The notes under the pieces: model-generated
What the model was told of the DNA's origin: nothing
What the model saw: only the letters and a program-made list of their open reading frames with translations
Databases searched by the model: none
Shown here: in pieces, positions 1 through 11,862 of the stretch
Numbering within the stretch: position 1 is the first letter of the stretch
How the letters are laid out: every line of letters starts with the position of its first letter
Assembly: GCA_029582265.1 (NCBI GenBank)
Contig: CM055828.1
Location: 12,993,777-13,057,776, forward strand
Source of the DNA: Zoroaster sp. YZ-2022
Taxonomy: Eukaryota > Echinodermata > Asteroidea > Forcipulatida > Zoroasteridae
Direction of reading: 5' to 3'
DNA length: 64,000 nt
Program-made: the position numbers and the translations under genes

Positions 1-104
1 TAAATCTTGTAACAAATTCCAATTTTGGTCACAAATTTGAAAGTCTAAATGAAAATTATCTTTCTTTCTTTTCCAAAATAACATCCCTTACTGTGTACCT
101 TTAT

Positions 105-816
105 CACTCTGAAAACAGATTGGTTAAAATAACCAATAAAATGTTTAATTTTAACCATTGTTGTTGGTAGATATGTGTCCAAGCAAATTAATCAATCTAA
201 ATTTGTTTACCTTTTTAATCAATAATTTTTGGTTAAAATTCTAACCAATATAGAGTTGGTCATTTTAATCATTTTATGCTTAAATTGCATTAATGTTATT
301 AACGATTAAATACATATATACAATATACATACTAACGTGTCAATTGGAGTACTGTTACCCGTAGCTTGACTCCTGTATACTTTATGACACACACGGTATG
401 ATACACATTATGTAGGCCTACCATATATATATTTCAAGTTCAATCATCTTTTCAGTCATAGTTACTGAATTTTACTGTAGATTTTTCCATTTTGTTTCAT
501 TTTTGTGTTCAAAATAAAAAGTTGTGTTTACATATTTGACAATTTTCACAAATTCTTCGATAATTTATACAAGAAAAAACACAAGTAATTTACATTAAAT
601 GTTAAATTTTAAAAATTTATCACTATGTTTTCAAAGAAATTGCACAACTTCTAGCCCCGCCTACCTTGTTTGCATATTTATAAAACAACCAAGATATTGG
701 TTAAAATTACAAACATCTTTGACCAAGATAATTGGTTAATAACCATTGTATTAATAATAAAAAGTGTGTTAACCATTTAAATTGGGGTAGTTTTTTAACC
801 AATCCATTTTAGAGTG
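105..816. mobile_element. Non-autonomous DNA element with terminal inverted repeats
   Basis: The left end reads CACTCTGAAAACAGATTGG, and the right end read in reverse gives CACTCTAAAATGGATTGG; both continue into a GGTTAAAA-type sequence. The interior carries many ATTGGTT/AACCAAT words in both orientations. No coding frame is present, so this looks like a MITE-like derivative of an unassigned DNA transposon. A clear target-site duplication was not found. Confidence 0.55.
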
Positions 817-2204
817 TAGGCAAACTTCCACTACAGTAATATCTGACATTTTATAAATAATGTACGAAAGCCTTTTTTCTCGTCCAAAATTCTAAATATT
901 GTATGCTAAAACATCCCCTAGCGTATACCTTTAGGCAGACTTAATAAACAAACTTTATTAACATAACTTCCTGAATTTCTTTTTTCTAAACGATTTTTGT
1001 CAAATAATTATAAATGATATTAGATCTGTTCGTTAAACAAAATGAATATAATCCTATATTAACAACTCGTTGAAGTCATTTTCATACAGCCATGGACGGG
1101 GCCAATTACACTCAATCTAAGTGATGCAATATATTACTGCAAAAAAGAATTCATATTTAAATAAACATTTATCACAGATTTGATACACATTGGATACAAA
1201 TTAAAACTGTTTAAATCACATGTGAGAAACATTTTTCGAGCATATTTTTTAGACAAATAATAACATTACCGTTTATTTGTTTGGATGTTTCGAGAGAAGG
1301 TACAACAATGTGTAATTACAAAATTATCAAAATAAAAATATAGTATCTGTCGTTTTTGTCAAAAAACTTTCATAGGTTAAATTATGATATTGTTTTTGAA
1401 AACTAAAAATCTATATACGAGCAAATAATTTCCAAATACCTTTTTTTTATAAATATTATACAATTAAATATTTTGATTGTGTGCAGTCACTCTTTTTACA
1501 TGAAACCATTATTTGCTTTATACAAAACAAAACTTTGTGATTGTTTATAATAAGCTCATATCATCAGTTGGAAATGAATGTTGTTATCCGAGGACCCTGA
1601 TGAGATAATGTTCGAATGATATTCATCTTCTATCTTAGTTGGACTATTTATTCAAGTTAAACTGGTTATGATGAACTAAATCTATTTGGGCTTTACACTT
1701 CTTTTATTAAAGAGATTATTTAACTAATTTCATTTCGTAAATCATTTCCAAAAAAGTATAAACATGTAACAATTATAATTGCTGTAAAGCATAGATCAAT
1801 GTTCTCCCATACATATACATTTAAGGCCATAAAGCCTACTTAATTTGGTCAGTAAATCAGTATTATTGCCTGCAAAAACATACATTTATACAAAAGACAG
1901 ACACGCGATGACATAAACCCCAATGATGATGTTACGAGGTATAAGATCTGGTTGTGAAACTATTTTTTAGGAATGTGTTATTTTGAGACTTTGTTGTTCT
2001 TTTAAAGGTGGGTATATACAGGGTGGAGAGATTTGGGATCCAATTTTCATAATTATGAAGAAACATAATCGTTGGTTCAGGTCCCTGGTATAAAAAACAA
2101 AACGATTTTTTTTTCTCAACAATGCTTCCAAGCGTATCAAAATAATAAATTTCCGACCGAACCACCAAAATCCAGACTCGTTCAATTACCGCAGTTTAAT
2201 TTAA
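817..2204. other. AT-rich intergenic stretch, no gene seen
   Basis: Only short frames without recognisable similarity occur here. Base composition is strongly AT-biased, with homopolymer runs. I see no exon-like segment flanked by splice signals and no clear repeat structure. Confidence 0.6.
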
Positions 2205-2710
2205 TAATTATTGAGAAAATGTATGCAAATCACTATGTATGCAAAACCGCAATTTATTCCTTTGTTTTTCCTGCTAAAATAAATTAGGCAAATTTCTTTT
2301 GTTTTTCATTCAAGAAAAAATGTATGCAAATCAGGTTTTTTTGTAGGATTGAAGGGCTAAAATAAATTATGCAAATTCCTTTTGTTTTTCATTTGCATGC
2401 AAATCACATTTTTTTCGGTTAGATTTAAGCGCAATTTTTGGGTGGTTTCTCCTGCTAAAATAATGTATGCAAATGTCTTATTTTTCTTGCTAGAAAAAAT
2501 GTATTCAATGTAGGTTTTTTTCGTAGGATTAAAGACCTAATTTTTCTTTTGTTTTTCCTGCTAAAATAAATTATGCAAATTTCTTTTGTTTGTCATTTGC
2601 ATGCAAATCACATTTTTTCTGTTAAATCTTTAAGCGCAATTTTTGGGATTTTTGGGATTTAAGTGCGAATTTTTCTGTTTTTCATCCTAGAAAAATTTAT
2701 GCAAAAGTTC
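2205..2710. repeat. Degenerate repeat array rich in ATGCAAAT octamers
   Basis: Imperfect units built around CTGCTAAAATAAATTATGC and CTTTTGTTTTTC repeat about every 50-100 bp. The exact octamer ATGCAAAT starts at 2223, 2324, 2369, 2397, 2467, 2573 and 2601, and its reverse complement at 2391 and 2595. At 2391-2404 and 2595-2608 the two orientations overlap as the palindrome ATTTGCATGCAAAT. ATGCAAAT is the known binding site of POU/Oct homeodomain proteins; any binding here is inference. The array ends just before the reverse transcriptase frame, so it may be part of that element or its insertion target. Confidence 0.7.
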
Positions 2711-2725
2711 AGCGGTTTGATGTAG

Positions 2726-4837
2726 CGAACCGTAACTGATACAACTGTAAAACAGCAGTATCAGACAAAACTGATCTCCGAACTGGAGGTGTTAGATAGC
2801 TCTAAGTCTCCTGCAGAGAGACTGGGCGATCTCTTTACTACCATCAAGACCTCTGCGACAGCGACCATCGGAATCGCTAAACCATCCCAACAGAAGAACT
2901 TCAGCCAAGACTGCAACCTTGTTAATCTTGTCGAGTGTCGAGCAAAGTTGAGATCAGAACTCACAGCTGACAACAGTGGGTTCGACAGAACATCTATACG
3001 ATCTCATATAAACAAGACGGAGAAGAAGATCCAGAAGCGCCTAAGTGTGATAGCAGTAGCCAGAGCAGACCAACTGTGTGAAACGATCAACTCCACTGAC
3101 AGTAGCCGCCAGATGTACGAAGCCGTTAGAGAACTCTCTAACACCAACAAGAAGAGCTCCATCATCTACTTACACAATGAGAGTGGCTTAAATGTCTGCT
3201 CAGATTCCATCAAGGCTAAACTGATCCAAAGCTATTTTGAGAAACAGTTCACGGACACCAGTGATGCACCTCTACCTGCGTTTGACGGAGACCCTAAAGC
3301 CCTAGACATCCCAATAACAAAATTCGAAGTAGCTACTGCAACAGCCAAGCTGAAGAATGGCAAGGCTAATGGACCTGACAACATCCCTAATGAGCTTCTC
3401 AAAGCATGGCATCCTGAATGTAATTCAGTCTATGCCGAAATCATCAACACATCCTTCGCTACACATAGTCATATACCTTCAATAGGCCAAGGCATCCTCG
3501 CGCCTCTCCAAAAACCTGGCAAGCCCAAAGGTCCCCTCAAAAGCCTCAGACCCCTAATGCTCCTCAACGGCTCCAGGAAAATACTGTCCCTCATCACTCT
3601 TAATAGAATCTGTCAGAATGTAGACAGATACACAAGCCCTTGGCAGGCAGCCTACAAGAACGGTAGAAGTTGTGCGGACTTAGTCTGGGCACAACGTATG
3701 CTTATATCTGTTGTGAAGAACAAGGAATGGGAGTTTTCGAAGATGGGCATTGATATGAGCTCAGCATTCGACACCATCAAACGAAGAACAGTCCTAAAAC
3801 TCTTAGTTGAAGCTGGATGCACTGACGACGAAGTAAGACTTGTGAGATATCTGCTCTCTAACACCAAACTCCAAGTAAGAGTGAACAACGAGCTGTCAGA
3901 CGAGTTTGAAAGTACCCTTGGTGCTTTCCAAGGTGACAGCCTCTCGGGTAAATTGTTTACCCTAGTACTTGCTGGAGCGTTGTATGAAGTTAGAGAGAAG
4001 ACAGATAGAAACGAGCCACCACTATCTATCGAAGGTGTGCCAGAAGAGTGGGAGTATGCGGACGACGTTGACTTTGAAGACGAGGAGATGGAGAAGCTGG
4101 AGAAGATGTTTCCTCTCATCAGACAAGTCCTTTCTGAGTGGAACCTGTTTGTTAATGATAGCAAAACAGAGTATGCTAAAGTACACCTAGCAGACCCCGG
4201 CAATCTTACTCCTAGTGGTAAGAGCGTTAGGAAAGGGAAACTTGAACCATGGAGGTCAAACAAATCTCTTGGCTCTCTCCTGTGCAGCGAAAAGGACATA
4301 AAACAACGATGTAACCTTGGCAACGCAGCGTTCAACAAGTACGAGAAGTGCTGGCTTCAGGGACCTAAGATCCCCCTCCCTACCAAGATCAAACTGTATG
4401 ATGCACTTGTTGCATCAGTAATGCTCTACAACAGCAACAGTTGGTCAGTACCCGCTGTAGTACTGGAGCAACTGGACATCACGCACCGCAAACACCCGCA
4501 TCGCATACTGAAGATCCACTGGCCAAAAGGGACAATCAGGAATGAAGAGCTCTACAATCGGTGCAGCACAAATAAACTTTCGGAGAGAGTCTGTAAACTG
4601 AGATGGACTATGTTTGGTCATGTCTTGAGACTTGATGAGCAAACCCCTGCATTTGCATCCCTAAAATTTGCTATTACCAATAATCTTAAATCTAGAAGGG
4701 GTAGACACCAGAGTAATATTTTCAATCTGTTAGTCAATGATCTAGAATCTAGGAAATTAAATATGAAAACCATTATTGATTTGTATGAGATAAGAGATAT
4801 GGCTCTGAACAGACGATTGTGGCGTGAAAGTTTTTAG
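2726..4837 (+). CDS. 5'-truncated non-LTR retrotransposon reverse transcriptase (about 703 codons, uninterrupted)
   Basis: The frame is open from a TAG at 2723 to the TAG at 4835-4837. The 5' part has no ATG that looks like a true start, so this is the remainder of a longer ORF2. The reverse transcriptase palm is clear: a motif-A aspartate in GIDMSSAFDTI (about 3746-3778), GAFQGDSLSG (about 3923-3950), and the catalytic YADD box at 4055-4066. The C-terminal part has the IRNEELYNRC and LRWTMFGHVLRLDE signatures found near the end of many invertebrate non-LTR elements. The apurinic-type endonuclease expected N-terminal of the RT is missing, consistent with 5' truncation during target-primed reverse transcription. 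The absence of stops over 2.1 kb suggests a fairly young insertion. Clade is not certain. Confidence 0.85.
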   Translation, partial: RTVTDTTVKQQYQTKLISELEVLDSSKSPAERLGDLFTTIKTSATATIGIAKPSQQKNFSQDCNLVNLVECRAKLRSELTADNSGFDRTSIRSHINKTEKKIQKRLSVIAVARADQLCETINSTDSSRQMYEAVRELSNTNKKSSIIYLHNESGLNVCSDSIKAKLIQSYFEKQFTDTSDAPLPAFDGDPKALDIPITKFEVATATAKLKNGKANGPDNIPNELLKAWHPECNSVYAEIINTSFATHSHIPSIGQGILAPLQKPGKPKGPLKSLRPLMLLNGSRKILSLITLNRICQNVDRYTSPWQAAYKNGRSCADLVWAQRMLISVVKNKEWEFSKMGIDMSSAFDTIKRRTVLKLLVEAGCTDDEVRLVRYLLSNTKLQVRVNNELSDEFESTLGAFQGDSLSGKLFTLVLAGALYEVREKTDRNEPPLSIEGVPEEWEYADDVDFEDEEMEKLEKMFPLIRQVLSEWNLFVNDSKTEYAKVHLADPGNLTPSGKSVRKGKLEPWRSNKSLGSLLCSEKDIKQRCNLGNAAFNKYEKCWLQGPKIPLPTKIKLYDALVASVMLYNSNSWSVPAVVLEQLDITHRKHPHRILKIHWPKGTIRNEELYNRCSTNKLSERVCKLRWTMFGHVLRLDEQTPAFASLKFAITNNLKSRRGRHQSNIFNLLVNDLESRKLNMKTIIDLYEIRDMALNRRLWRESF

Positions 4838-6340
4838 TCGTCGTTATTTTGAGGGGACTTATTGGTCTCATAAGCGGATTGCTCTTTAATTTAAACAATG
4901 AATATGAGCAAGATGCCAACAATAATATTTACCACACAATAGTTACTCAGCTGTAACTTTTTACTGACAGACTCAATGCCATTGATAAAATTAATCATAA
5001 AATTATTTCATACAAATCATCAAATATTTATCTGGCCTAGATATGTTGCATCTTTTCTCCAGTCAACAGACTAAATGTTTGTAAATTATGATTGGTTTGA
5101 CCTGAATCTCTTAAATGGTGTATGTGTTAAACAAAACAATACAAATATATAAACCATAATTACTGTCTTTAGCAGTTTCTTGAAAGTGGTTGGCAAAGAA
5201 CAACAGGATGTTGTGTTACTATTTATCTGGTTAATTCCATAAACATCTTTGCTCCAGTCAATAGACTAAATGTTTGTAAATATTTGGCAAAGAACAACAT
5301 ATGGTGTAAGACAATTGTATATAGACATGCGAGCAGATACTCAGATTTGGTTGCATGTTACTGACACTGAATTTGCAACCGTGCAGCATTTCTAGGCTGT
5401 ACCAGAACCTTTAATAAGGTAACAACAATTGACTTGGGGAAAAAAATAAGTGTTCAACCACAAGAAACACTGATAAACAGGTAGTAGGTGTTGTCACCAA
5501 CAAGACGTTGTGTAAAATATAAGTACATCCCTAAAACTGATGGATTTTGTGTTGGCATTATTATGTCGTGAACCGGCATCATGATGTGGGGAAGGGACCT
5601 AACTTATTTATAAGGCACATAATCATTTTAGCATTATAATTTGTGTATTTTTTGCTAATTAATTAAATTATTTGACTTTTGTTTAGCAAATGGTGGTATA
5701 GTTTTATTAGTTTGTATTGTTCTGCTCCTTCTGTAAGGTCTTTCTTTGTCTAATCTGTTTTGTCTGTGATGTCTGCCATGGGAAAACCAAACCCATTGTG
5801 TGACAAAGGCATACCCCTATAGATTTGGCCCTTGTTCCAATCCATTCTCTAATGAACTTAATGCAGTGCTGTGAAAGTGGTCATGGTATGGATGGTTCTT
5901 TGAAAATGTAAAGCTGGTTGTGAGACCAAAAAATAGCACAGCGCAAAAGCACTTAAATAACCGGCTTGGCTTGAGGCCACATTACATAATTCCGAGCAGG
6001 CAACAAGTGGAGAAAACATAACTTTGCACACTCAATGTGGATGCAGGCATGTACTTGAAGTATCCAACAAACAAGTACTGACAGCAGCATTTAACCATGG
6101 AGTAAGGGTTCATCATAAACTGGTCATGTTGGATGTTGTTCACGAAATGTGGATAAAAAAAAACCTAGAAAGCTTGACAGAGATAATAGTATATCGCAAC
6201 AGTTGTAGTCTATTAGTAATGTGTAGCTACTGGTGAATTTTGTGCTGTTTGATTGACAGGCTGGATTGATAACCCCTAATATATAATGCCTATACATAAA
6301 TATGTTTGTACACTTAAAACAATTGGCCATTTGGGTATAC
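4838..6340. repeat. Possible 3' flank of the LINE with an internal imperfect duplication
   Basis: The phrase CCAGTCAACAGACTAAATG near 5060 recurs slightly changed near 5253, and GGCAAAGAACAACA occurs after each, giving an imperfect duplication with a period near 200 bp. A segment near 5150-5200 (GTCTTTAGCAGTTTCTTGAA) reappears reverse-complemented near 11690, so part of this stretch is a dispersed repeat. No protein-coding exon was recognised. Confidence 0.45.
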
Positions 6341-6437
6341 TTAAAAGGGACAATATCATCAATTTTCAGTCACTGTGTTCATCTTAAATTAGGACTGTTC
6401 CAAGTCTGCTCTGATCGTGATGATATTGTCCCTTTAA
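6341..6437. mobile_element. Very short foldback MITE
   Basis: The left end TTAAAAGGGACAATATCATC is the near-perfect inverse of the right end GATGATATTGTCCCTTTAA; the whole unit is about 97 bp. The inner sequence TCAGTCACTGTGTTCATCTT recurs in the larger relatives at 46.99 and 58.55 kb. Confidence 0.65.
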
Positions 6438-6529
6438 ATAAAACATTACTTAAATAAATTTCTAGTCAGATAACCTCTTGACCTAAATATGAAATATCAT
6501 GATCATGCATAGCATATAATTATTTCTAT

Positions 6530-6785
6530 TAATTTTTTTTCTATATAATTTTTTCTTTCTTTTTTGTTGGGAATTTTTTTTTGGGGGGGGGGGGGAAATT
6601 AATACAAAAAAATTTGGGGGTGTGGTAATTTTTTAGGTTTCTTCTCTTTTTTTTGTGAGTTAACACTTTTTTCTTCTTTTTTCTTTCGAGTTCTCTTTTT
6701 TTTATATTAATTTTCTTTTTTTCATTATATATTTTGTTGTCGTTCTTTTTCATTAAAAAAAATCTTTTTTTTGGGGGGGGGGGTT
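6530..6785. repeat. Low-complexity T-rich tract with long G runs
   Basis: Long T runs are interrupted by runs of about a dozen G residues near 6585 and 6775. The reading frames through this tract are lysine-rich or proline-rich artefacts. Base calls in such a region may be unreliable. Confidence 0.8.
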
Positions 6786-7039
6786 TATAATTCAAGCCAA
6801 GATAGATGACTTGTTAATCAGTGAACACTTTCAGTTCAATTCAGTACAGTGCATGTCACAAAAGCTTATTTTCACTTAAAAACATATGGCATGCCATTCA
6901 ATTACATACATCGCGGGTACATACGAGTAAGTAGGCCTATACTGCTTATTTACAGATTTTATATTTGTAATGAGCAAGCCAATGTAGTTTTAAAGAGAAG
7001 GTAATAATGATAAATCATTACTATATAGTGCATATTATA

Positions 7040-7205
7040 CAAATATAACATGGTTTGAGGGTGGACAGTCGATATTAGCTCCCCGAGGTATTGGAAGTTG
7101 AGAAACTAGTTCCCCAGGCGAAGCCGAGGGAACTAATTTCTCAACTTCCAATACCGAGGGGAGCTAATACCGACTGTCCACCCGAAATAAACCATGTTAT
7201 ATTTG
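7040..7205. repeat. Inverted repeat (foldback) of about 166 bp
   Basis: The left arm begins CAAATATAACATGGTTT and the right arm ends AAACCATGTTATATTTG. The arms continue through GTGGACAGTCG, AGCTCCCC and TTGGAAGTTGAGAAA to a short centre near 7122. The structure abuts the separate TIR element starting at 7210. Confidence 0.8.
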
Positions 7206-7209
7206 TTTT

Positions 7210-7589
7210 ACTATACCTCATACATATTCACAATATTCTCTAGTTCAGCATCATTGAGCTCGGGAAAACGCGAATTTACATTTACGTGTGCCGCCATCTT
7301 TTCATGTATATAATATGTAGCTAGGGCAATGTTCGCGCGTGCGTACTACGCCCGTGCGACTGTTCCCCGCGCGCCGTGGCGCGCGGGGAACAGATCGTTG
7401 GGACTATTTCCCCGCCGGGACTGTTCCCCGATGCGACAGTCTACTACGCACTACTGCGCATGCGTATTTACCCTGTGCGTGAATACTCGCAGGCGCTTGG
7501 TAAATAGCCAAAATATAGCATCTGGCACGTGACGGTGAATGGACCAGTGAGAATTCGGCTCTCGATCATGAATATGTATGAGGTATAGT
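7210..7589. mobile_element. 380-bp MITE with perfect 21-bp TIRs and an internal GC palindrome
   Basis: ACTATACCTCATACATATTC at 7210 is the exact inverse of the sequence ending at 7589 (21 bp, no mismatch). The interior is unusually GC- and CpG-rich compared with its surroundings. At 7360-7393 there is a perfect 16-bp inverted repeat, CTGTTCCCCGCGCGCC, with a 2-bp spacer, predicting a very stable hairpin. No coding capacity. Confidence 0.75.
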
Positions 7590-8440
7590 CAATTTATATA
7601 TATCTATAAATAATGTCCGAATGCACTTTACATCATACATATAATCTTTCTCAGCTCTCTGGGGAGTATACAGCCCAATATGTACAACCTTTTTCAATCT
7701 GTGAAGATATCCTGCTGATACGCAATCACATAGCCATCAAATAATCACATTCTTGATGCAGAATGAGGGTAGACAAACTTGAGACAACATCTCATCACCA
7801 GAGCAGAATGATAATGCCATTCTTAAGATGCTTAAGAGACAATTAAATGATGTAACAGGCAATGAGCAGTGAAATAGAGGCTTAGCAGAGACAGTGCTGT
7901 TTCCCCACAGAGTAGGTATTTGATTCACAAGCACCATTGCCTCATTCAAGTCTCTTTCTGCATCATGACCAGAAACTAGCATCTCTGATTCGAAGTTGTT
8001 AACAGCATGCAGAAGTTATTTACAGGAATGCAAATGTTTGTCTCTGGCTTGTCTCTGGTAAATTTGCTTCACCATCTCAACTATAGCACATTTTTGCTGG
8101 TACACTGTAGACAGTAGTCCTGCATATTTTAGTCGTATAATAAATGCATTTGTGTTAAAAATTGTAAGCCAGTGTCACTCCAACCTTCTTGATGACCCTT
8201 CTTGGGAAATTAGTATAATTTTGATAATTGCCTAAAATTATATAATAAAACTATTAAATTTACAAAATAGTGCTTTTTTCTAATTATTGTTGATGCTAAG
8301 CAATTCTACTATTAGTGTCCTATGAAACACAGCAATGGAACAGCTTCTCAGGACACACACAATATGGTTTATTCTCAGTGCCAAAATTTCCCTGGATTCT
8401 TTCAGATTCTGTTTGAAGAACAAAACAAGCTGATGCCTTT
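7590..8440. other. No feature seen
   Basis: Only short unsupported frames occur and no clear repeat was found. The 81-codon frame on the - strand at 7737-7982 has no recognisable family motif and no supporting splice context. Confidence 0.5.
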
Positions 8441-8449
8441 GTTTAACTG

Positions 8450-9420
8450 AGCATCCTGAAGCAGATGGAGAAGAGAGTGAACCAGATGGAGATGCCTTTG
8501 CTTATTACTGATCATCCTGAAGAATCATACTGAAGAAGATGGAGAAGTTGAGGGTGAGCGCTAGTACACAGCCTTGTTAACTTGGAGAAGGTCAAACAGA
8601 CTTCCCTCAGTCTAGAACAGGATGAAGATGCCTTTGTTTATTACTGAGCATCCTTTGTTTATTTACTGAGCATCCTGAAGCGCTATACTGAAGAAGATGC
8701 GTGTGAGCACTAGTACACAGCCTTGTTTGACACCTTTACTTGTATCTTTGACTTTGGCTTGGAGAAGGTCAAACAGACTTCCATCAGTCTGGAACAGGAT
8801 GAAGATGCCTTTGTTTATATCTTTATTTTTAAAATTTTTAAGCAAATCGCCCCACACAAGGCCAATGGCCAATCCAAGGTGGGGGCTACTAAGTCATTGA
8901 GTTGTTACAACTCCACACTGAAGAAACCAGCCCCTCACACCGAAACAAGACAAGTTAATAACCAGCCTCTTCACGGTGCGAATAGGACTGGGAGGGGTAA
9001 CTAGTCCAGAACAAACTGCCTCTGCCCCTATAAGCAATTACGGATAAGTGTCTTGATCAAGGACACAAGTGTCACTGCCGGGATTCGAACCCACATTCTG
9101 CTGCTAACACCAGAACTTGAGTCCGTTAAGCTAGACCGCTCGGCCATGACACTCCACTGAATTATTATATTATAATATTATAATATTACAGAGTATCCTG
9201 AAGCACTATACTGAAGAAGATGGAGAAGATGCGTGTGAGCACTAGTACACAGCTTTGTTTGACACCTTTACTTGTATCTTTGACTTTGGCTTGGAGAAGG
9301 TCCATCTGTCTGGATCAGGATGAAGATAACTGCATGAGCATCCTGAAGTGTTATACTAAAGAATATGCTAAGTTCCTTCGTGCGATGAAGATGTTCACTC
9401 AGAATCTGCTCTGATTCTCT
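8450..9420. repeat. Diverged direct repeats interrupted by a SINE/LINE-tail fragment
   Basis: A block containing GAGCACTAGTACACAGC and CTTGTATCTTTGACTTTGGC occurs at about 8690-8830 and again at about 9225-9320, with a shorter relative near 8550-8640. Between them lies tRNA-derived SINE sequence on the - strand. The short frames sharing the peptide STQPCLTPLLVSLTLAWRRS are translations of this repeat, not genes. Confidence 0.65.
8850..9158 (-). mobile_element. tRNA-Leu-derived SINE head joined to another repeat body
   Basis: Read on the - strand, 9158 downward gives a tRNA-like head with A box GGCCGAGCGGTCTAGC and B box GGGTTCGAATCCCGGC, then the conserved motif ACACTTGTGTCCTTGATCAA. The remaining body, including AAGGCCAATGGCCA, differs from the usual body of this SINE here and resembles the repeat tail near 48690. 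This suggests a chimeric or recombined copy. Confidence 0.6.
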
Positions 9421-9539
9421 GAGGTTTCTTTGGCAATAGTTGACACATCAATTGACTATAATAATGGTGGCCTTTTAATTCATGCCTTTAGTAGAATTGC
9501 TTAGCGTAAACAAATTTTGCACATGATAAATTTTTTGAG

Positions 9540-11430
9540 CACTTCAGTAGTAACTTATTGTGTCAAAGGATGGCACATCTGAGAAATTTAATGTGACCAA
9601 TGCAAAATGAGTGGAATTTAGCTGTGCATGTCCAACATTGAACCTTTCATTCATTTTATATAGCAGAAAATATCTTACTGTTGATAAATGTTTTAAGTCT
9701 GCCATGTTCCCGGCCGAGGTATAAGAAACCTGAGACAAGGCAAATTGAACACTGAATGCATTCTACATCTAGTGGCTATAAATGAAATGGCAACTGTAAA
9801 CATTTGTAAAAATTTCCACTCATTTTCAGATGGCATGTCACAAATATTATTTATAAATACAATTTCTTCATTGGAGATTAACAACATACCATGCCCATTT
9901 CCCAGTAATTAGATGAAACTAGAAAGGCAATTGTAACCCAATGCAAAATGAGTGGAATGTAGAACAACATGCATGTCCAACACTGAGCTTTTCATTCATT
10001 TTATTGAGATCTTCAACTGTTGCTTAACATTTTTGATTTTGTCCCCAACCTACAGTAGGCAGTTTGAATCCTGACTTTAAAGGCATGTTTAAGAAATCTG
10101 GTTCTCTGACACATCAATGTGAAAAGAACCAGTAGTGAGGATAATTCTTAACATTTTTCTCTAGTGTGCACCATCCCTCTACAGCATTACCAGTTTATTT
10201 GATGTGTCAGAAAACCAAGATGGCCACTACATGCGTGATAAATGTCTGTTATAATTTCTGTTCGGTCTTTAACAGCCAACACAAATTTAATTTTATACCG
10301 AGTATAAAATACAGTACTTAGTCATTATTTAAAAAATAATAATAACTGAAAACTGATCATACATGTACATAACCTAAGAAAAATTTGTGGTAGCACCATG
10401 TAACTTCTCTAATGAGTTGTAAATAGTGGTGGTTCTGAAACCAAATAAAATGTATTCGGTCAATAAATACACCCCTACTGCCTGTCAATCAAACAATACA
10501 GTAATACCTATAGCACCTACAAGATGACAAAATAGAACATTTGGATAAGTATGAAAATTGGATGTACAGTCTGCCATGCCAGCTAAATAGTACAATGTGT
10601 GTGTACATGTGATTTTAATTCAAGCAGTATAATGATCTAATTTCAGTAATTTTAACTCAATTGATTAGATTGTTATCCTACATCTGTTGCTATGTCCCAC
10701 TAACATTGACATGCATTGCAAGGGATATGTGTATTGACCTATCAAGGTCTACATAACATTTTTATAGGTAAAATATTTAATGAATACCAAGTTATGGGGA
10801 AAAAATTGCTCTATGGTTAAATGCATGCTGTAGATGTTTGTCAGACCCGTTGGTCTGACACGCGATACCCACATCAAGTTGAGATAAATTTGCAAAGTGC
10901 AAGAACATAAGCAGCTAATAACAGAACGTTTGCATGTAGCCTGCAATCCGATGCATTGTCCACCACATGCATCTTTAACATACAGCTAAATGATTTGCAG
11001 CGCATGTATGTTTCTATGATAATTTCTATTTTCAGTGTGATGTCGTTAGTGTAAGCTGAGACTTGGGCCAAATCCAAAGATATGCACATATTTTGTTTTT
11101 CTATGCATAATTTAAGTGGAATTTCAGTTTCTCATCAGCATAAAAGTTATAAACAGAAATTAACTGCTATTGTGAGTTTGATACCGATGATACCGATGAC
11201 CACTGATGACCACTGTTTTACCACATACACTAATCAAGACACCGATTCCGACATATTAACAAGTGGACAAGTGAACAATTTGTTAAAATAATTAGAAATG
11301 ACCCTTTAAACTGAATGGAGGAATTCTAGCATTATAATTGTTCTCTAGCTAATAGAATTTCAATTGATATAATTATGCTCTTCACTAACATAGTTCAGCA
11401 CTACATACTTAGTGCTTCCTAGTATCTACA
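9540..11430. other. AT-rich intergenic sequence with a small duplicated motif
   Basis: The phrase CAATGCAAAATGAGTGGAAT followed by CATGTCCAAC and TTCATTCATTTTAT occurs near 9600-9660 and again near 9940-10005, so a short element is duplicated here. No exon was recognised. Confidence 0.45.
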
Positions 11431-11439
11431 GGTGACTCA

Positions 11440-11516
11440 GGTGGGATTCAAACCCACAACGTTCTGCATAGTAGTGCAGATGTCTTACCTCTAGACCAGA
11501 GTTTACCAGTGGACAC
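11440..11516 (-). mobile_element. tRNA-like SINE head fragment
   Basis: On the - strand an A-box-like TGGTCTAGAGG is followed by GTAAGACATCTGCAC and a B-box-like GGTTTGAATCCCACC. The spacing fits a tRNA with a longer variable arm. The B box has a T where GGTTCGAATCC has C, and no clean acceptor stem is visible, so it is called a SINE or pseudo-tRNA rather than a tRNA gene. Confidence 0.5.
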
Positions 11517-11862
11517 TCGAAAGCATACAGATTATACAGTGCTGAGTAACATCAGTGAAGGCACAATCATGTCTATTTAACTTATATTATCAGAGAACAT
11601 TTAAAATAAAATAAGTACATGAAATGTCAATCCAATCTTAAACTAAGGAAAAGAATACCACACTAGCTTGCCAAAGTTGCCAAACACTTTCAAGAAACTG
11701 CTAAGACAGAACTATTATGTGCTTATTTATATTCATTTGTATTGCTTGTTTCTTATGTTGACTTCCTTGATCTTGACTTTAGGATATGCACACTTTATAA
11801 TAACTGGATGAATAACAAAGAAGATGGTACAAATCCAGAGATGATAACATTATTAATGATAG

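Noticed and set aside
3652..4338. 228-codon frame on the - strand inside the LINE
   Set aside because: It is the antisense shadow of the intact RT frame; composition (Ser/Leu-rich) and lack of motifs argue against a gene.
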